Part shown: in pieces, positions 1 to 8,301 of the stretch | Position numbering within the stretch: the first letter of the stretch is position 1 | Layout: each line of letters starts with the position of its first letter | Assembly: GCF_004362015.1 (NCBI RefSeq) | Contig: NZ_SNWW01000001.1 | Span: 837,194-901,193 of the forward strand | Direction of reading: 5' to 3' | Origin: Flavobacterium chryseum | GTDB lineage: Bacteria > Bacteroidota > Bacteroidia > Flavobacteriales > Flavobacteriaceae | Length of the DNA stretch: 64,000 nt | The notes under the pieces: model-generated | Database searches by the model: none | Told to the model about the DNA's origin: nothing | The model's input: only the letters and a program-made list of their open reading frames with translations | Program-made: the position numbers and the translations under genes

Positions 1-2797
1 TCGAGTTCAGTCCCAAAACATTTTCTTCAGAAGAACTAAACGGATTCAGCTCTAAACGATCGCCATCACTTTTTACCTTTCGGTCCATAATAAACGAAGT
101 CTGATTGTAAAAATATGAAGCCACTTTTTTAAAACCCGTTTTATTTTGCCATTGCAACGGATTCAGTGTAACCGATTGTGAAAATTTATTTTGATTGGTT
201 TTAATATAAATCTGATTCGGTAAAAAGATTCTAATAAACTTCGCCTGATCCGGAAAAGGAGCAACTTCAAACTCTTCCAATTCCTGAATTCCGTTGCCGT
301 TATAATCATTCCAGGTATAAACACCTTGTCCGGTTGGTACTTCGATATATGTAAATTCCTGTTGCGCAATAGTTCCTGAACTCGTTTCGTAAGCCGTTCC
401 TATTTGCATAAACTGATTAAAAAATCGGTCGTTGTATAGAATTCTCGAATTTAATGAAGGCTCATTTTTACGCGAAACATCCGTAAAATTTAAAGTTCGA
501 TAACTGGCATAAACCGCCAGATCTGTTTTTTTATTCTGGATCAGTTTCGATTTCAAAACATACATTTTAGAATCGTTTACATGTTGCAGCAAACCATTTT
601 GCAAACTGTCGTTGCGACGTTGTAAGTAACCCAATTCTACAAAAACTTTGGTACTGTCGCCACGGCCAACAAAAACTCCATATTCTGAAAATCTCTGGCT
701 CAAGGCCGAAAACTGGTTCGTAACTTTATCTTTTTCCTGGTTATCTTCGATCTGAATACTACCGCCAACCCAGTTTTTACCGAAATGATATTTGGTTTTG
801 GCTAAATTCCGAATAAATTTTGAAGTAGAATTTGTAGCATCCGTATTTAAAAAACTTCCCTGATTTTGAATCGTCCATTTATTCAATTTAAAAAAAGCAT
901 TTGCTGTATGTCTTGATCCTGAATAACTTTCGGTAAAATCTAATTTCTCAAATTGGTACGTAAACAAACCAATATTCGAAGTTTCTTTTTTCGAAAATAA
1001 ATCAAAATTTAGTCCTGTAACCAACAAACTCTGATTGCCCAGAAGTGTTGTGTTTAAATTCCAATCCCGATTAAATTCAATATTATACAAACGTTCTACA
1101 GATCTAAAATCTTTCTGCACAAACTGATAATTGGCAAAACCATCTAAAGTCCAGTCTCTCGTAAAAAGACGTTTTTTAATGTTGGTTTTAACAGCAATTC
1201 CGTCATTATTAGAATCATCAATCTTAGAAAATGAATTGAGATCGTTGTTGCTCATTGCGATTTCAAAATCGATCAACGTTTTTTTATTCGGATTGTATTT
1301 TCCTAAAAAAGTAGCAACCTGAATTTTTATTGGTGCAACGAGTTTTACAATTGGTTCGTAATTTCCCTGCAAAACACCATTTACAGGCGCAACATATTCG
1401 TAAATACGTTCGACAGAATTATTGTTTTGAATGATGTAATTCCCAAGATTATTGCCAACAAGACTAAACTTTACATTGTATAAAACATCAGTAGGAACAT
1501 TCGAATATTCATAAACATCAACCGAATTGAGAAGGATTTTTTTATACAAAATCTTTTTATCAGCGTAAGCCTCTTCATAAGCAGAAGGCGCCACCATTAA
1601 ATTTTGATCGTCTCCTGCCTGACTTAAAAGCTGAACCTGATCTTTAGAAAGATTTTGTTGCAGAGGCTGGTTTTTTAAATCATTTTCAGAATACAAATAA
1701 CCACCAAAACTCCAGTTTTTATTCTCGTGCGTTGCGCCGGCGTACGTAACCATTCGGTTATAATTTCTTTCAGAATATTGATATTCAATAGAAATACGCA
1801 TTTCAGAAGTAATTGTAAAAAGCGATGTAAAAACAATTTCACCGGCATTGTAATCAATAACATAATCGTTGTTTTCGCCACGTTTCAGCAAAACGCCATT
1901 TACATAAACACGCTCAGAACCTGAAATAACCAGAACATACAATTCTCCGTTTTGGCCTTTCAATTTATACGGGCCCTGATTGCCTTCCTGACCTGTAAAA
2001 GTACTTTTGGCATATTGTCCCTTTACAAAAGCAACCGATGCAAAAACATTGGTTTTACTCTCCTCTGTATCAAAATCAACACTTGTCGAAAGTCCCTGAA
2101 CTTTTTTATTGAAATTCAGGAATTGTGTTTTCCGGTTTTCTAAAAACACATCGCCTGCGCGGATGTTCCAGTCATCGCTAAAAAGTTCCATAAAAATATT
2201 ATCAAACTGATCCAGCTTTTGCGAATAACCGCCATCCTGCAACGGAATATTACTGTCCTGAAGTGAAGCCCGTAAACTCACTTTATCAGATATTTTTCCT
2301 GTAATCTGAAGATCTAAATTTGAATTTAAAACCGTATTCTGATTGTTTCCAACTGTTACGCCTCGCGTAATGCTTCCGGAAGTATTTAAACCATCAAACG
2401 GAGTGACTTTTTTAGCATTGGCGTTTTCAAGTTTGTATAATTTCTCCGTTCCAACATCATTACTCACAACCTGGCTTTCATTGTAAATTCCGTATTCTTT
2501 CGTTATGAAATCAGGATATCTTAAATAATTGACAATTAAAGTATCAGAAGCAACATTGAATTTTTCATTTAAAAGTAAAGTTCCTTTTTGAAAATCGATT
2601 TTATAAAAAGTAGAATCGACTGGTTCGTTACGTGAATTTAAAAGCTCGAAAAAACTCGAATTAATACTGAATTTTTCAAGGTGAATTGTGTCTCGCGTTG
2701 CAATTACTTTTTTGGTTTGATACGATGATTCCGTTTCCTGAGCCTGAAGACCAGAAAACCAAATAAGCACCGTAAAAAACAGTAATTTTTTCAACAT
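1..2797 (-). CDS. Large exported protein of unknown function, C-terminus outside the window
   Basis: The frame is open from the ATG at 2797 to the left edge (932 codons), so the gene is cut by the window. The N-terminus is a signal peptide (MLKK, then LLFFTVLIWFSGLQA, cleavage expected before QE). The rest is soluble, rich in beta-type segments, Asn, Ser and aromatic residues, with repeated motifs such as GVYTWNDYNGNGIQELEEFE near the visible C-terminal part. That resembles large cell-surface or outer-membrane-associated proteins common in Bacteroidota, but I do not recognise a named family. It is transcribed away from the HTH gene at 2988. No in-frame stop was seen. Export is well supported; function is unknown. 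Confidence 0.75.
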   Translation of the reverse strand, partial: MLKKLLFFTVLIWFSGLQAQETESSYQTKKVIATRDTIHLEKFSINSSFFELLNSRNEPVDSTFYKIDFQKGTLLLNEKFNVASDTLIVNYLRYPDFITKEYGIYNESQVVSNDVGTEKLYKLENANAKKVTPFDGLNTSGSITRGVTVGNNQNTVLNSNLDLQITGKISDKVSLRASLQDSNIPLQDGGYSQKLDQFDNIFMELFSDDWNIRAGDVFLENRKTQFLNFNKKVQGLSTSVDFDTEESKTNVFASVAFVKGQYAKSTFTGQEGNQGPYKLKGQNGELYVLVISGSERVYVNGVLLKRGENNDYVIDYNAGEIVFTSLFTITSEMRISIEYQYSERNYNRMVTYAGATHENKNWSFGGYLYSENDLKNQPLQQNLSKDQVQLLSQAGDDQNLMVAPSAYEEAYADKKILYKKILLNSVDVYEYSNVPTDVLYNVKFSLVGNNLGNYIIQNNNSVERIYEYVAPVNGVLQGNYEPIVKLVAPIKIQVATFLGKYNPNKKTLIDFEIAMSNNDLNSFSKIDDSNNDGIAVKTNIKKRLFTRDWTLDGFANYQFVQKDFRSVERLYNIEFNRDWNLNTTLLGNQSLLVTGLNFDLFSKKETSNIGLFTYQFEKLDFTESYSGSRHTANAFFKLNKWTIQNQGSFLNTDATNSTSKFIRNLAKTKYHFGKNWVGGSIQIEDNQEKDKVTNQFSALSQRFSEYGVFVGRGDSTKVFVELGYLQRRNDSLQNGLLQHVNDSKMYVLKSKLIQNKKTDLAVYASYRTLNFTDVSRKNEPSLNSRILYNDRFFNQFMQIGTAYETSSGTIAQQEFTYIEVPTGQGVYTWNDYNGNGIQELEEFEVAPFPDQAKFIRIFLPNQIYIKTNQNKFSQSVTLNPLQWQNKTGFKKVASYFYNQTSFIMDRKVKSDGDRLELNPFSSSEENVLGLNS

Positions 2798-2987
2798 AAG
2801 GATTGTAACTCTGAAAAGCCAAAAGTAGTATTTATAATTGGTAAATTTTGAGGCTTATAAGAAAACAGACATTGAACAAAGCGAGAATAATAGAGCGAGA
2901 TAGCTAATTTAAAAAAGATAAAATAATTATTTGCGAATTGCTTTTTTATAGAATATTTCTTACGTTTATAATGTTTAAATTTTAGAT

Positions 2988-3337
2988 ATGAACATTATTA
3001 TAGGAAATAAACTAAAACACTTGCGCAAAGCCAAAAATCTCTCGCAAGAACAGGCAGCTGATTTTTATGCATTTCAAATTCTGCTTATGCCCGAATGGAA
3101 CGCGGAGAAAGTACTTCGTGGGCCAATCATTTTACTAAAATCTGTGAAGTGTTTGAAATAAATCCGGAAGATTTGGTGAAAAGAGACTGGATGCCTTCGC
3201 TCTATGAAAATTTGGTAAACGAAGAAAATTTAACAGAAAATGAAACAATCCGTATTTATAAAAAAATAAAACAATATGAATTGCAGATTGAAGATCTAAA
3301 AAACATAATTAGCCATTTAAATAAAGGCAAAAACTAA
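2988..3337 (+). pseudogene. XRE-family HTH regulator, frameshifted
   Basis: Two frames together make one small Cro/CI-type DNA-binding protein. From the ATG at 2988 the frame reads MNIIIGNKLKHLRKAKNLSQEQAADF, the usual first two helices of an XRE domain. It then leaves frame in the five-T run at 3062-3066. The +2 frame continues with CISNSAYARMERGESTSWANHF, the recognition helix and the rest of the domain, and ends at 3337 with a coiled-coil-like tail. One extra T in the run would restore a protein of about 117 residues. As written, the first frame stops at 3159-3161. This may be a true loss of function or a homopolymer sequencing error. A bidirectional-looking hairpin follows. Confidence 0.7.
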
Positions 3338-3375
3338 AAAAGAAAGGCCTCGCCAATCAGCGAAGCCTTTCTTAA
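3338..3375. terminator. Rho-independent terminator, probably bidirectional
   Basis: GAAAGGCCTCGC (3342-3353) pairs with GCGAAGCCTTTC (3360-3371) with a single mismatch and a 6-base loop. An A-run lies on one side and T/A-rich sequence on the other. It sits between the HTH gene (+) and the convergent aspartate kinase gene (-). Confidence 0.7.
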
Positions 3376-3412
3376 ATATATTTGAATTGTATAATTAACT
3401 TATAAAGAAGAT

Positions 3413-4672
3413 TTAGTTAATCTCTTTAGTAACAATTTGCATTGTTTCACGGCTTACTTGTTTAAGCAAAACAGCTTTGTTTTCTTCGACCGTTTGTGCG
3501 GCATTTTCTGTAAAATGGCGAATCGTGTACAAAGTCACATTTTCGCTATAATCTACTTTGAATTTTTTCGAAAGAATCGCATTCAAGTCATTGAAATTTT
3601 CAAACTTATCTTCTACACAAACAGAAAAACTAATAGCAGAATTCTGAATTAAGTTTACTTTGATTTTAAATTCATGAAACAAAGCAAAAATCTCGCTGAT
3701 ATTTTCCTCCATAATAAAAGAGAAATCTATAGACGAAAGCGAAATCAATAACTGGTTTCTTTTTACAATAAAACACGGATATTGCGGTTCTAAATCGACA
3801 CCTTTAGAAACACAAGTTCCTTTTAATAACGGGTTGATAAACGATTTTACGTATAACGGAATTTCTTTTTTCTGCAAAGGCTGTAACGTTTTTGGGTGAA
3901 TAACCGTCGCGCCGTAGAAAGCCAATTCGATAGCTTCACGATACGAAATTTGGTTTAGCAAACTCGCATTTTCAAAATAGCGCGGATCGGCATTCATAAC
4001 TCCGGGAACGTCTTTCCAGATGGTTACGCTTTCGGCATTTAAGCAATACGCAAAAATTCCCGCCGTATAGTCAGAACCTTCACGGCCTAAAGTTGTAGTG
4101 AAATTATTTTCGTCAGCACCTAAAAATCCTTGTGTGATATTTAATGTTTTTCTAGGAACATTTTTACTGATAAGTTGTTGCGTTGTTTCCCAATCTACTT
4201 CTGCATCTCTGTAGTTTGCATTGGTTTTAATGAAATTACGAACATCCAGCCAGTGTGTTTTAATGCCACTAAAATTCATAAAATGACTTAAAATTGTAGT
4301 CGAAATCAATTCTCCAAAACTTACAATCTGGTCGTACACAAAATTATAATTTGGCGATTTATTGTGCGCCAGGAAATATTCTAATTCAGAAAACTGCTCT
4401 TTTACAGCAGTAAAAACAGCGTGTTTTTCATCATCAAATAAATCCATTATTATTTGATTGTGATATTTTTTAATTTCCTGTACAGATGAATTTAACTCTG
4501 CCGGTTTATCAAAATAATTCTTGATAACAACCTCAAGAGCATTTGTGGTTTTCCCCATTGCCGAAACGACTAAAATCACATCTTCATAACCCACTTTTTG
4601 TAAAACGTCGTATACGTTTCTAATTCCTTCAGCATCTTTTACCGATGCACCACCAAATTTAAATACTCTCAT
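3413..4672 (-). CDS. lysC: Aspartate kinase (monofunctional)
   Basis: Phosphorylates aspartate as the first step toward Lys, Thr, Met and diaminopimelate. The protein has 419 residues when started at the ATG at 4672. The N-terminus MRVFKFGGASV carries the amino-acid-kinase KFGG motif, and TTLGREGSDYTAG is the aspartokinase substrate/nucleotide-binding motif in the middle. The last 130 or so residues fit paired ACT regulatory domains. An upstream in-frame ATG at 4720 would add 16 residues encoded only by the AATCTAAAAT-type leader repeat, so I reject it. No homoserine dehydrogenase domain is fused. The next gene upstream is an acetyltransferase, separated by an inverted repeat. Confidence 0.93.
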   Translation of the reverse strand: MRVFKFGGASVKDAEGIRNVYDVLQKVGYEDVILVVSAMGKTTNALEVVIKNYFDKPAELNSSVQEIKKYHNQIIMDLFDDEKHAVFTAVKEQFSELEYFLAHNKSPNYNFVYDQIVSFGELISTTILSHFMNFSGIKTHWLDVRNFIKTNANYRDAEVDWETTQQLISKNVPRKTLNITQGFLGADENNFTTTLGREGSDYTAGIFAYCLNAESVTIWKDVPGVMNADPRYFENASLLNQISYREAIELAFYGATVIHPKTLQPLQKKEIPLYVKSFINPLLKGTCVSKGVDLEPQYPCFIVKRNQLLISLSSIDFSFIMEENISEIFALFHEFKIKVNLIQNSAISFSVCVEDKFENFNDLNAILSKKFKVDYSENVTLYTIRHFTENAAQTVEENKAVLLKQVSRETMQIVTKEIN

Positions 4673-4712
4673 TTTTAATTTTAGATTTTTAATTTTAGAT
4701 TTCAGATTGAAT
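4673..4712 (-). repeat. ATCTAAAAT-type direct repeat leader upstream of lysC
   Basis: Read on the minus strand this is AAATCTAAAATTAAAAATC followed by TAAAATTAAAA, ending directly at the lysC start codon. Similar repeats precede rsgA and queA on the plus strand. Confidence 0.6.
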
Positions 4713-4740
4713 GAAATCAAGTATTCCCTTATGTTTTTTT

Positions 4741-4798
4741 GCCACGAATTCCACTAATTTTCACCAATTAATTCGCGCCAATTAGTGGAATTCGTGGC
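4741..4798. repeat. Intergenic inverted repeat, GCCACGAATT family (copy 1)
   Basis: A perfect 19-base inverted repeat: left arm 4741-4759 beginning GCCACGAATTCC, right arm 4780-4798 ending GGAATTCGTGGC, with a 20-base loop. It starts 13 bases after the stop codon of the acetyltransferase gene. Related copies lie at 20449-20541 and 40030-40108. Confidence 0.85.
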
Positions 4799-4810
4799 AA
4801 AATATATATT

Positions 4811-5284
4811 TTATAATTTCTCCAGAAAAGAGTTAATCCCAGCTTCGTCCATTTGTACAACTTGCCAGCCTTGAAGGATTTTTGCTCCTGAATTTTCGTA
4901 GAATTTTACAGCCGGCGTATTCCAGTCGAGAACATTCCATTCTACTCTTCGAACATTATCTCTTTTTCCCTGTTTCATGATTTCAGCATAAAGTGCAGAT
5001 CCTAAACCAGTACCGCGCATTTTTTCTTTCACTATTAAATCTTCAAGATGAATCGTTTTTCCTTTCCAGGTAGAGTAGCGGTAATAATAAAGTGCAATTC
5101 CTACAATTTCTTTTTCAAGTTCTGCAACAAAAACATGAAACAAAGGTTTTTCACCAAAACCATCCCGAACCAGATCAGCTTCTGTTATAACAACTGCTTC
5201 AGGTTCTTTTTCGAATATTGCCAGTTCTTGTATTAACCCCAAAACGGCTTTCATGTCTTCGGGATTTCCTTTTCTAATATTCAT
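4811..5284 (-). CDS. GNAT acetyltransferase, spermidine/spermine N1-acetyltransferase-like
   Basis: 157 residues, the usual size of the SSAT-like GNAT subgroup. The acetyl-CoA loop motif is MRGTGLGSALYAEI (around 90-103). Before it lies YYYRYSTWKGKTIHLEDLIV, very like the YFRYSTWKGKTIYLEDLYV stretch of eukaryotic diamine acetyltransferases. RVEWNVLDWNTPAVKFYENSGAK is the conserved GNAT C-terminal part. The substrate could be a polyamine, or another amine as in the thialysine acetyltransferase branch; the sequence does not decide. It lies upstream of lysC on the same strand with an inverted repeat between, so co-transcription is uncertain. Confidence 0.85.
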   Translation of the reverse strand: MNIRKGNPEDMKAVLGLIQELAIFEKEPEAVVITEADLVRDGFGEKPLFHVFVAELEKEIVGIALYYYRYSTWKGKTIHLEDLIVKEKMRGTGLGSALYAEIMKQGKRDNVRRVEWNVLDWNTPAVKFYENSGAKILQGWQVVQMDEAGINSFLEKL

Positions 5285-5546
5285 ATATTACAGTAATTAT
5301 TTTTTGTTATATGTTGACTTTTTTCTTTTGCAATGCGTCTGTTTAACACAGAAGATTTTAAAAAAGGCAATTTCCTATATTCTTATTATTAATCAGTTAT
5401 TAGCTAAATATGTATTTTTTTATGCAATATTTTCAGCTTTAATTAGCAAATATACAATAGTGGCAAACTAACGAAATAATTTTTAAACCATTCTCACAAA
5501 AAAAACGATATTTGTGACTTAAAATTAAAACTACAACGATATAGTA

Positions 5547-6554
5547 ATGGAAGAACGCAATAAAACACTAGGAGAGTTTATTATTGAGAACCAAAAAGCA
5601 TTTCAGTATTCGTCGGGAGAGCTTTCCCGAATTATCAACTCTATACGTTTGGCAGCCAAGGTTGTAAACTATAAAGTAAACAAAGCCGGATTGGTGGATA
5701 TTATTGGCGCTGCCGGCGAGCAAAATATTCAGGGAGAAGACCAGCAAAAATTAGATGTGTATGCCAACGAAGTATTTATCCAGACGTTAATAAACCGTGA
5801 GATTGTCTGTGGAATTGCTTCGGAAGAAAATGACGAATTTATTACTGTCAAGGGGAGCGACAACAGTAATAATAACAAATATGTCATTTTAATGGATCCG
5901 CTTGACGGCTCGTCTAATATTGATGTGAATGTTTCTCTTGGAACTATTTTTTCGGTTTTTAGAAGAATTACACCAATTGGAACTCCGGTTACAAGTGAAG
6001 ATTTTCTACAGCCCGGAATTAATCAGGTGGCGGCAGGTTATGTAATTTACGGAACTTCGACAATGTTGGTGTATACAACAGGACACGGTGTAAACGGATT
6101 TACGTTAAATCCGGCAATCGGAACATTTTATCTTTCACATCCGAATATGACATTCCCGAAAGACGGACATATTTATTCGGTAAACGAAGGAAATTATGTG
6201 CATTTTCCGCAAGGCGTAAAAAACTACATAAAATATTGTCAGCGCGAAGAAGAAGACAGACCTTATACTTCAAGATATATCGGAAGTCTGGTTTCTGATT
6301 TTCATAGAAATATGATCAAAGGCGGAATTTATTTATATCCAACGAGTTCAAAAGCACCAAAAGGAAAATTACGTTTATTGTACGAATGTAATCCAATGGC
6401 TTTTATTGCAGAACAGGCAGGCGGAAAAGCAACAGACGGTTTTGGAAGAATTATGGAAATCCAGCCAACTGAATTGCACGAAAGAGTTCCGTTTTTCTGT
6501 GGAAGTTATAATATGGTCGAAAAAGCGGAGCAATTTATGGCGGAGGCACAATAA
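5547..6554 (+). CDS. fbp: Fructose-1,6-bisphosphatase class I
   Basis: Hydrolyses fructose-1,6-bisphosphate to fructose-6-phosphate in gluconeogenesis, in the cytoplasm. 335 residues, the normal class I length. Visible motifs are [17 protein letters not shown] (metal ligand), [18 protein letters not shown] (metal and phosphate binding) and the C-terminal [20 protein letters not shown] substrate-binding region. It stands alone on the plus strand, facing the TerB-like gene across a terminator. Confidence 0.96.
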   Translation: MEERNKTLGEFIIENQKAFQYSSGELSRIINSIRLAAKVVNYKVNKAGLVDIIGAAGEQNIQGEDQQKLDVYANEVFIQTLINREIVCGIASEENDEFITVKGSDNSNNNKYVILMDPLDGSSNIDVNVSLGTIFSVFRRITPIGTPVTSEDFLQPGINQVAAGYVIYGTSTMLVYTTGHGVNGFTLNPAIGTFYLSHPNMTFPKDGHIYSVNEGNYVHFPQGVKNYIKYCQREEEDRPYTSRYIGSLVSDFHRNMIKGGIYLYPTSSKAPKGKLRLLYECNPMAFIAEQAGGKATDGFGRIMEIQPTELHERVPFFCGSYNMVEKAEQFMAEAQ

Positions 6555-6635
6555 CAAAAATAATTTCACCATTAAGAGAGTAAGTAAAATTAAGTTTTTA
6601 GCCTTAATGAATCTTAATATCTTAATGGTAATATC

Positions 6636-6670
6636 AAAAAAAAAAGCTCCAATTAAGGAGCTTTTTTTTA
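6636..6670. terminator. Terminator between fbp and the TerB-like gene
   Basis: AGCTCC, loop AATTAA, GGAGCT, flanked by an A-run on the left and a T-run on the right, so it can act on both convergent transcripts. Its right edge overlaps the stop codon of the minus-strand gene. Confidence 0.85.
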
Positions 6671-7099
6671 TTTATGCATATGTTGCATTTCGTAAACAAA
6701 AGTGTCTGCATCTACTTTTTTATCTACTAATGATAATGCTTTTGCTATGATATAATTTACGTTGCTTGGCGTAAAACCTAAAGCAATTCCTAATTTTCTT
6801 AACATTACTTCCTGCTGATCTTCTAAATGGTGATCTACATGTACCATTCTCGTTAAATCGTATAAACGCTCTAAGCGCTGAACGTGTAAATAAGGCGGGT
6901 TAATTGGGTATTTTAAAGGATCGTTAAGAATTTCTTCGTATTCAGTCTCTGAAATTTCTAAACGTGAAGCTAATTTATCCAAGAAACTTTTTTCTTCAGG
7001 ATGCACTACGCCGTCTGCTAAAGCTACACGAACAATAGCTGAAAAGTGACCTTTGTTTCTTTGTTTGAATTCGCTATCGAATAAATCTGAAAATGACAT
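6668..7099 (-). CDS. TerB-like (tellurite-resistance TerB fold) protein
   Basis: 143 residues from the ATG at 7099 (MSFSDLFDSEFKQ). An upstream in-frame ATG at 7120 adds only MIKNSII and is less likely. FSAIVRVALADGVVHPEEKSFL matches the first helix pair of the TerB fold, with the typical acidic D-G-x-x-x-x-E-E pattern that may bind metal. The region LTRMVHVDHHLEDQQEVMLRKLGIALGF repeats the pattern. All-helical and cytoplasmic. TerB-like proteins are broader than tellurite resistance and no ter operon is present, so a resistance role should not be assumed. Confidence 0.8.
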   Translation of the reverse strand: MSFSDLFDSEFKQRNKGHFSAIVRVALADGVVHPEEKSFLDKLASRLEISETEYEEILNDPLKYPINPPYLHVQRLERLYDLTRMVHVDHHLEDQQEVMLRKLGIALGFTPSNVNYIIAKALSLVDKKVDADTFVYEMQHMHK

Positions 7100-7270
7100 A
7101 ATTATAGAGTTTTTTATCACGCAAATATAAATCTTATTTTAAATTATTAATTTTAATTTTCTCATAAAATTTAACTTATTTTTCTGCGTTGATTTAATAT
7201 CGGGGTTTCTTTAATTTTCAAAATTAATCGTAAGTTTACAACCCCTTAATCAATTAATACCATTTTACCT

Positions 7271-7864
7271 ATGTCAGAATTTTGGATTTATTTTCAGATA
7301 GGATTAAAGCACGTTTTAGATATTCACGCTTACGATCACGTTCTTTTTTTAATCGCATTAACAGTTCCGTACACCTTTAAAGACTGGAAACGCATTTTGC
7401 TTTTGGTTTCTGTTTTTACAATTGGACATACTTTGGCTTTATTGCTTTCTGTTTTTGGAATCGTTGCCGTAAAAGTAAGCCTTGTTGAGTTTTTAATTCC
7501 CATTACAATCTTAATAACCGCTTTTTATCATCTCTTTACAGCAGGAAAAGCAGCTAAAAATGATGGTTTGAATCTGATATTCTTCGTAACCTTGTTTTTT
7601 GGAATTATTCACGGACTTGGATTCTCAAATTATTTTAAGACTATTTTGGGAGGTTCAGCAACATCAAAATTAGTACCTTTAGGGGAATTTGCATTAGGGA
7701 TTGAAGCCGCACAAATCGTGGTGGTTTTTGTAGTTTTAGTGCTATCATATATAGTACAAACCGTATTTCGTTTTTCAAAACGCGATTGGGCACTTGTAAT
7801 GTCGGCTTTTATAGTTGGAGTTGTTATTCCGATGATTGTAGAAAGCCCTATTTGGAACAGATAA
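7271..7864 (+). CDS. HupE/UreJ-family membrane protein
   Basis: 197 residues with about six membrane helices. The family signatures are H in GLKHVLDIHAYDHVLFLIAL near the N-terminus, FTIGHTLAL (around 56-64) and GIIHGLGFSNYF (around 117-128); the His residues probably bind a transition metal. HupE and UreJ relatives are nickel or cobalt permeases, but many Bacteroidota versions have no known substrate. The gene is followed after 5 bases by the dCMP deaminase gene, suggesting one transcript with the S41 protease. Confidence 0.82.
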   Translation: MSEFWIYFQIGLKHVLDIHAYDHVLFLIALTVPYTFKDWKRILLLVSVFTIGHTLALLLSVFGIVAVKVSLVEFLIPITILITAFYHLFTAGKAAKNDGLNLIFFVTLFFGIIHGLGFSNYFKTILGGSATSKLVPLGEFALGIEAAQIVVVFVVLVLSYIVQTVFRFSKRDWALVMSAFIVGVVIPMIVESPIWNR

Positions 7865-7869
7865 ATTAA

Positions 7870-8301
7870 ATGGAAGTAAAAAAATTAAACAAATACGATA
7901 AAGCGTATCTTCGAATTGCAAAAGAATGGAGTTTGCTCTCGTATTGCAAACGTAAACAAGTGGGCGCGATTATTGTAAAAGACAGAATGATTATTTCTGA
8001 CGGATACAACGGTACGCCATCAGGATTTGAAAATTGCTGCGAAGACGAAGAAGGATTAACACGCTGGGACGTTTTGCATGCCGAGGCCAATGCAATCTTA
8101 AAAGTAGCCCGCTCAACACAATCCTGCGAAGGAGCCACGTTGTATATTACACTTTCGCCTTGCAAGGAATGCAGTAAATTGATACATCAGTCCGGAATAA
8201 AAAGAGTAGTGTATCAGGATGGTTATCGTGACGACTCAGGAATTCAGTTTTTAATAAAAGCAGGTATTGAAGTCGAGCATATTCCTGTTTTAGAAGAATA
8301 A
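7870..8301 (+). CDS. Deoxycytidylate (dCMP) deaminase
   Basis: Converts dCMP to dUMP, feeding dTMP synthesis. 143 residues. The zinc-dependent deaminase motif is complete: H70-A-E72-A-N (His ligand and catalytic Glu) and P97-C98-K-E-C101 (two Cys ligands). NGTPSGFENCCEDEEG is typical of dCMP deaminases rather than cytidine or tRNA adenosine deaminases, and supplies a further Cys pair (56-57). The stop codon overlaps the ATG of the next gene by one base (TAATG), indicating translational coupling. Confidence 0.93.
   Translation: MEVKKLNKYDKAYLRIAKEWSLLSYCKRKQVGAIIVKDRMIISDGYNGTPSGFENCCEDEEGLTRWDVLHAEANAILKVARSTQSCEGATLYITLSPCKECSKLIHQSGIKRVVYQDGYRDDSGIQFLIKAGIEVEHIPVLEE

Noticed and set aside
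163..2143. Several 60-70-residue frames within the first 2.8 kb on both strands
   Set aside because: All overlap the continuous 932-codon minus-strand frame, lack domain character and are out-of-frame shadows of it.
4720..4720. ATG at 4720 as the lysC start
   Set aside because: The extra 16 residues are only the translated leader repeat; MRVFKFGG at 4672 is the conserved start.
6668..7099. Tellurite resistance
   Set aside because: Only a TerB-like fold is present with no other ter genes; the fold is widespread.
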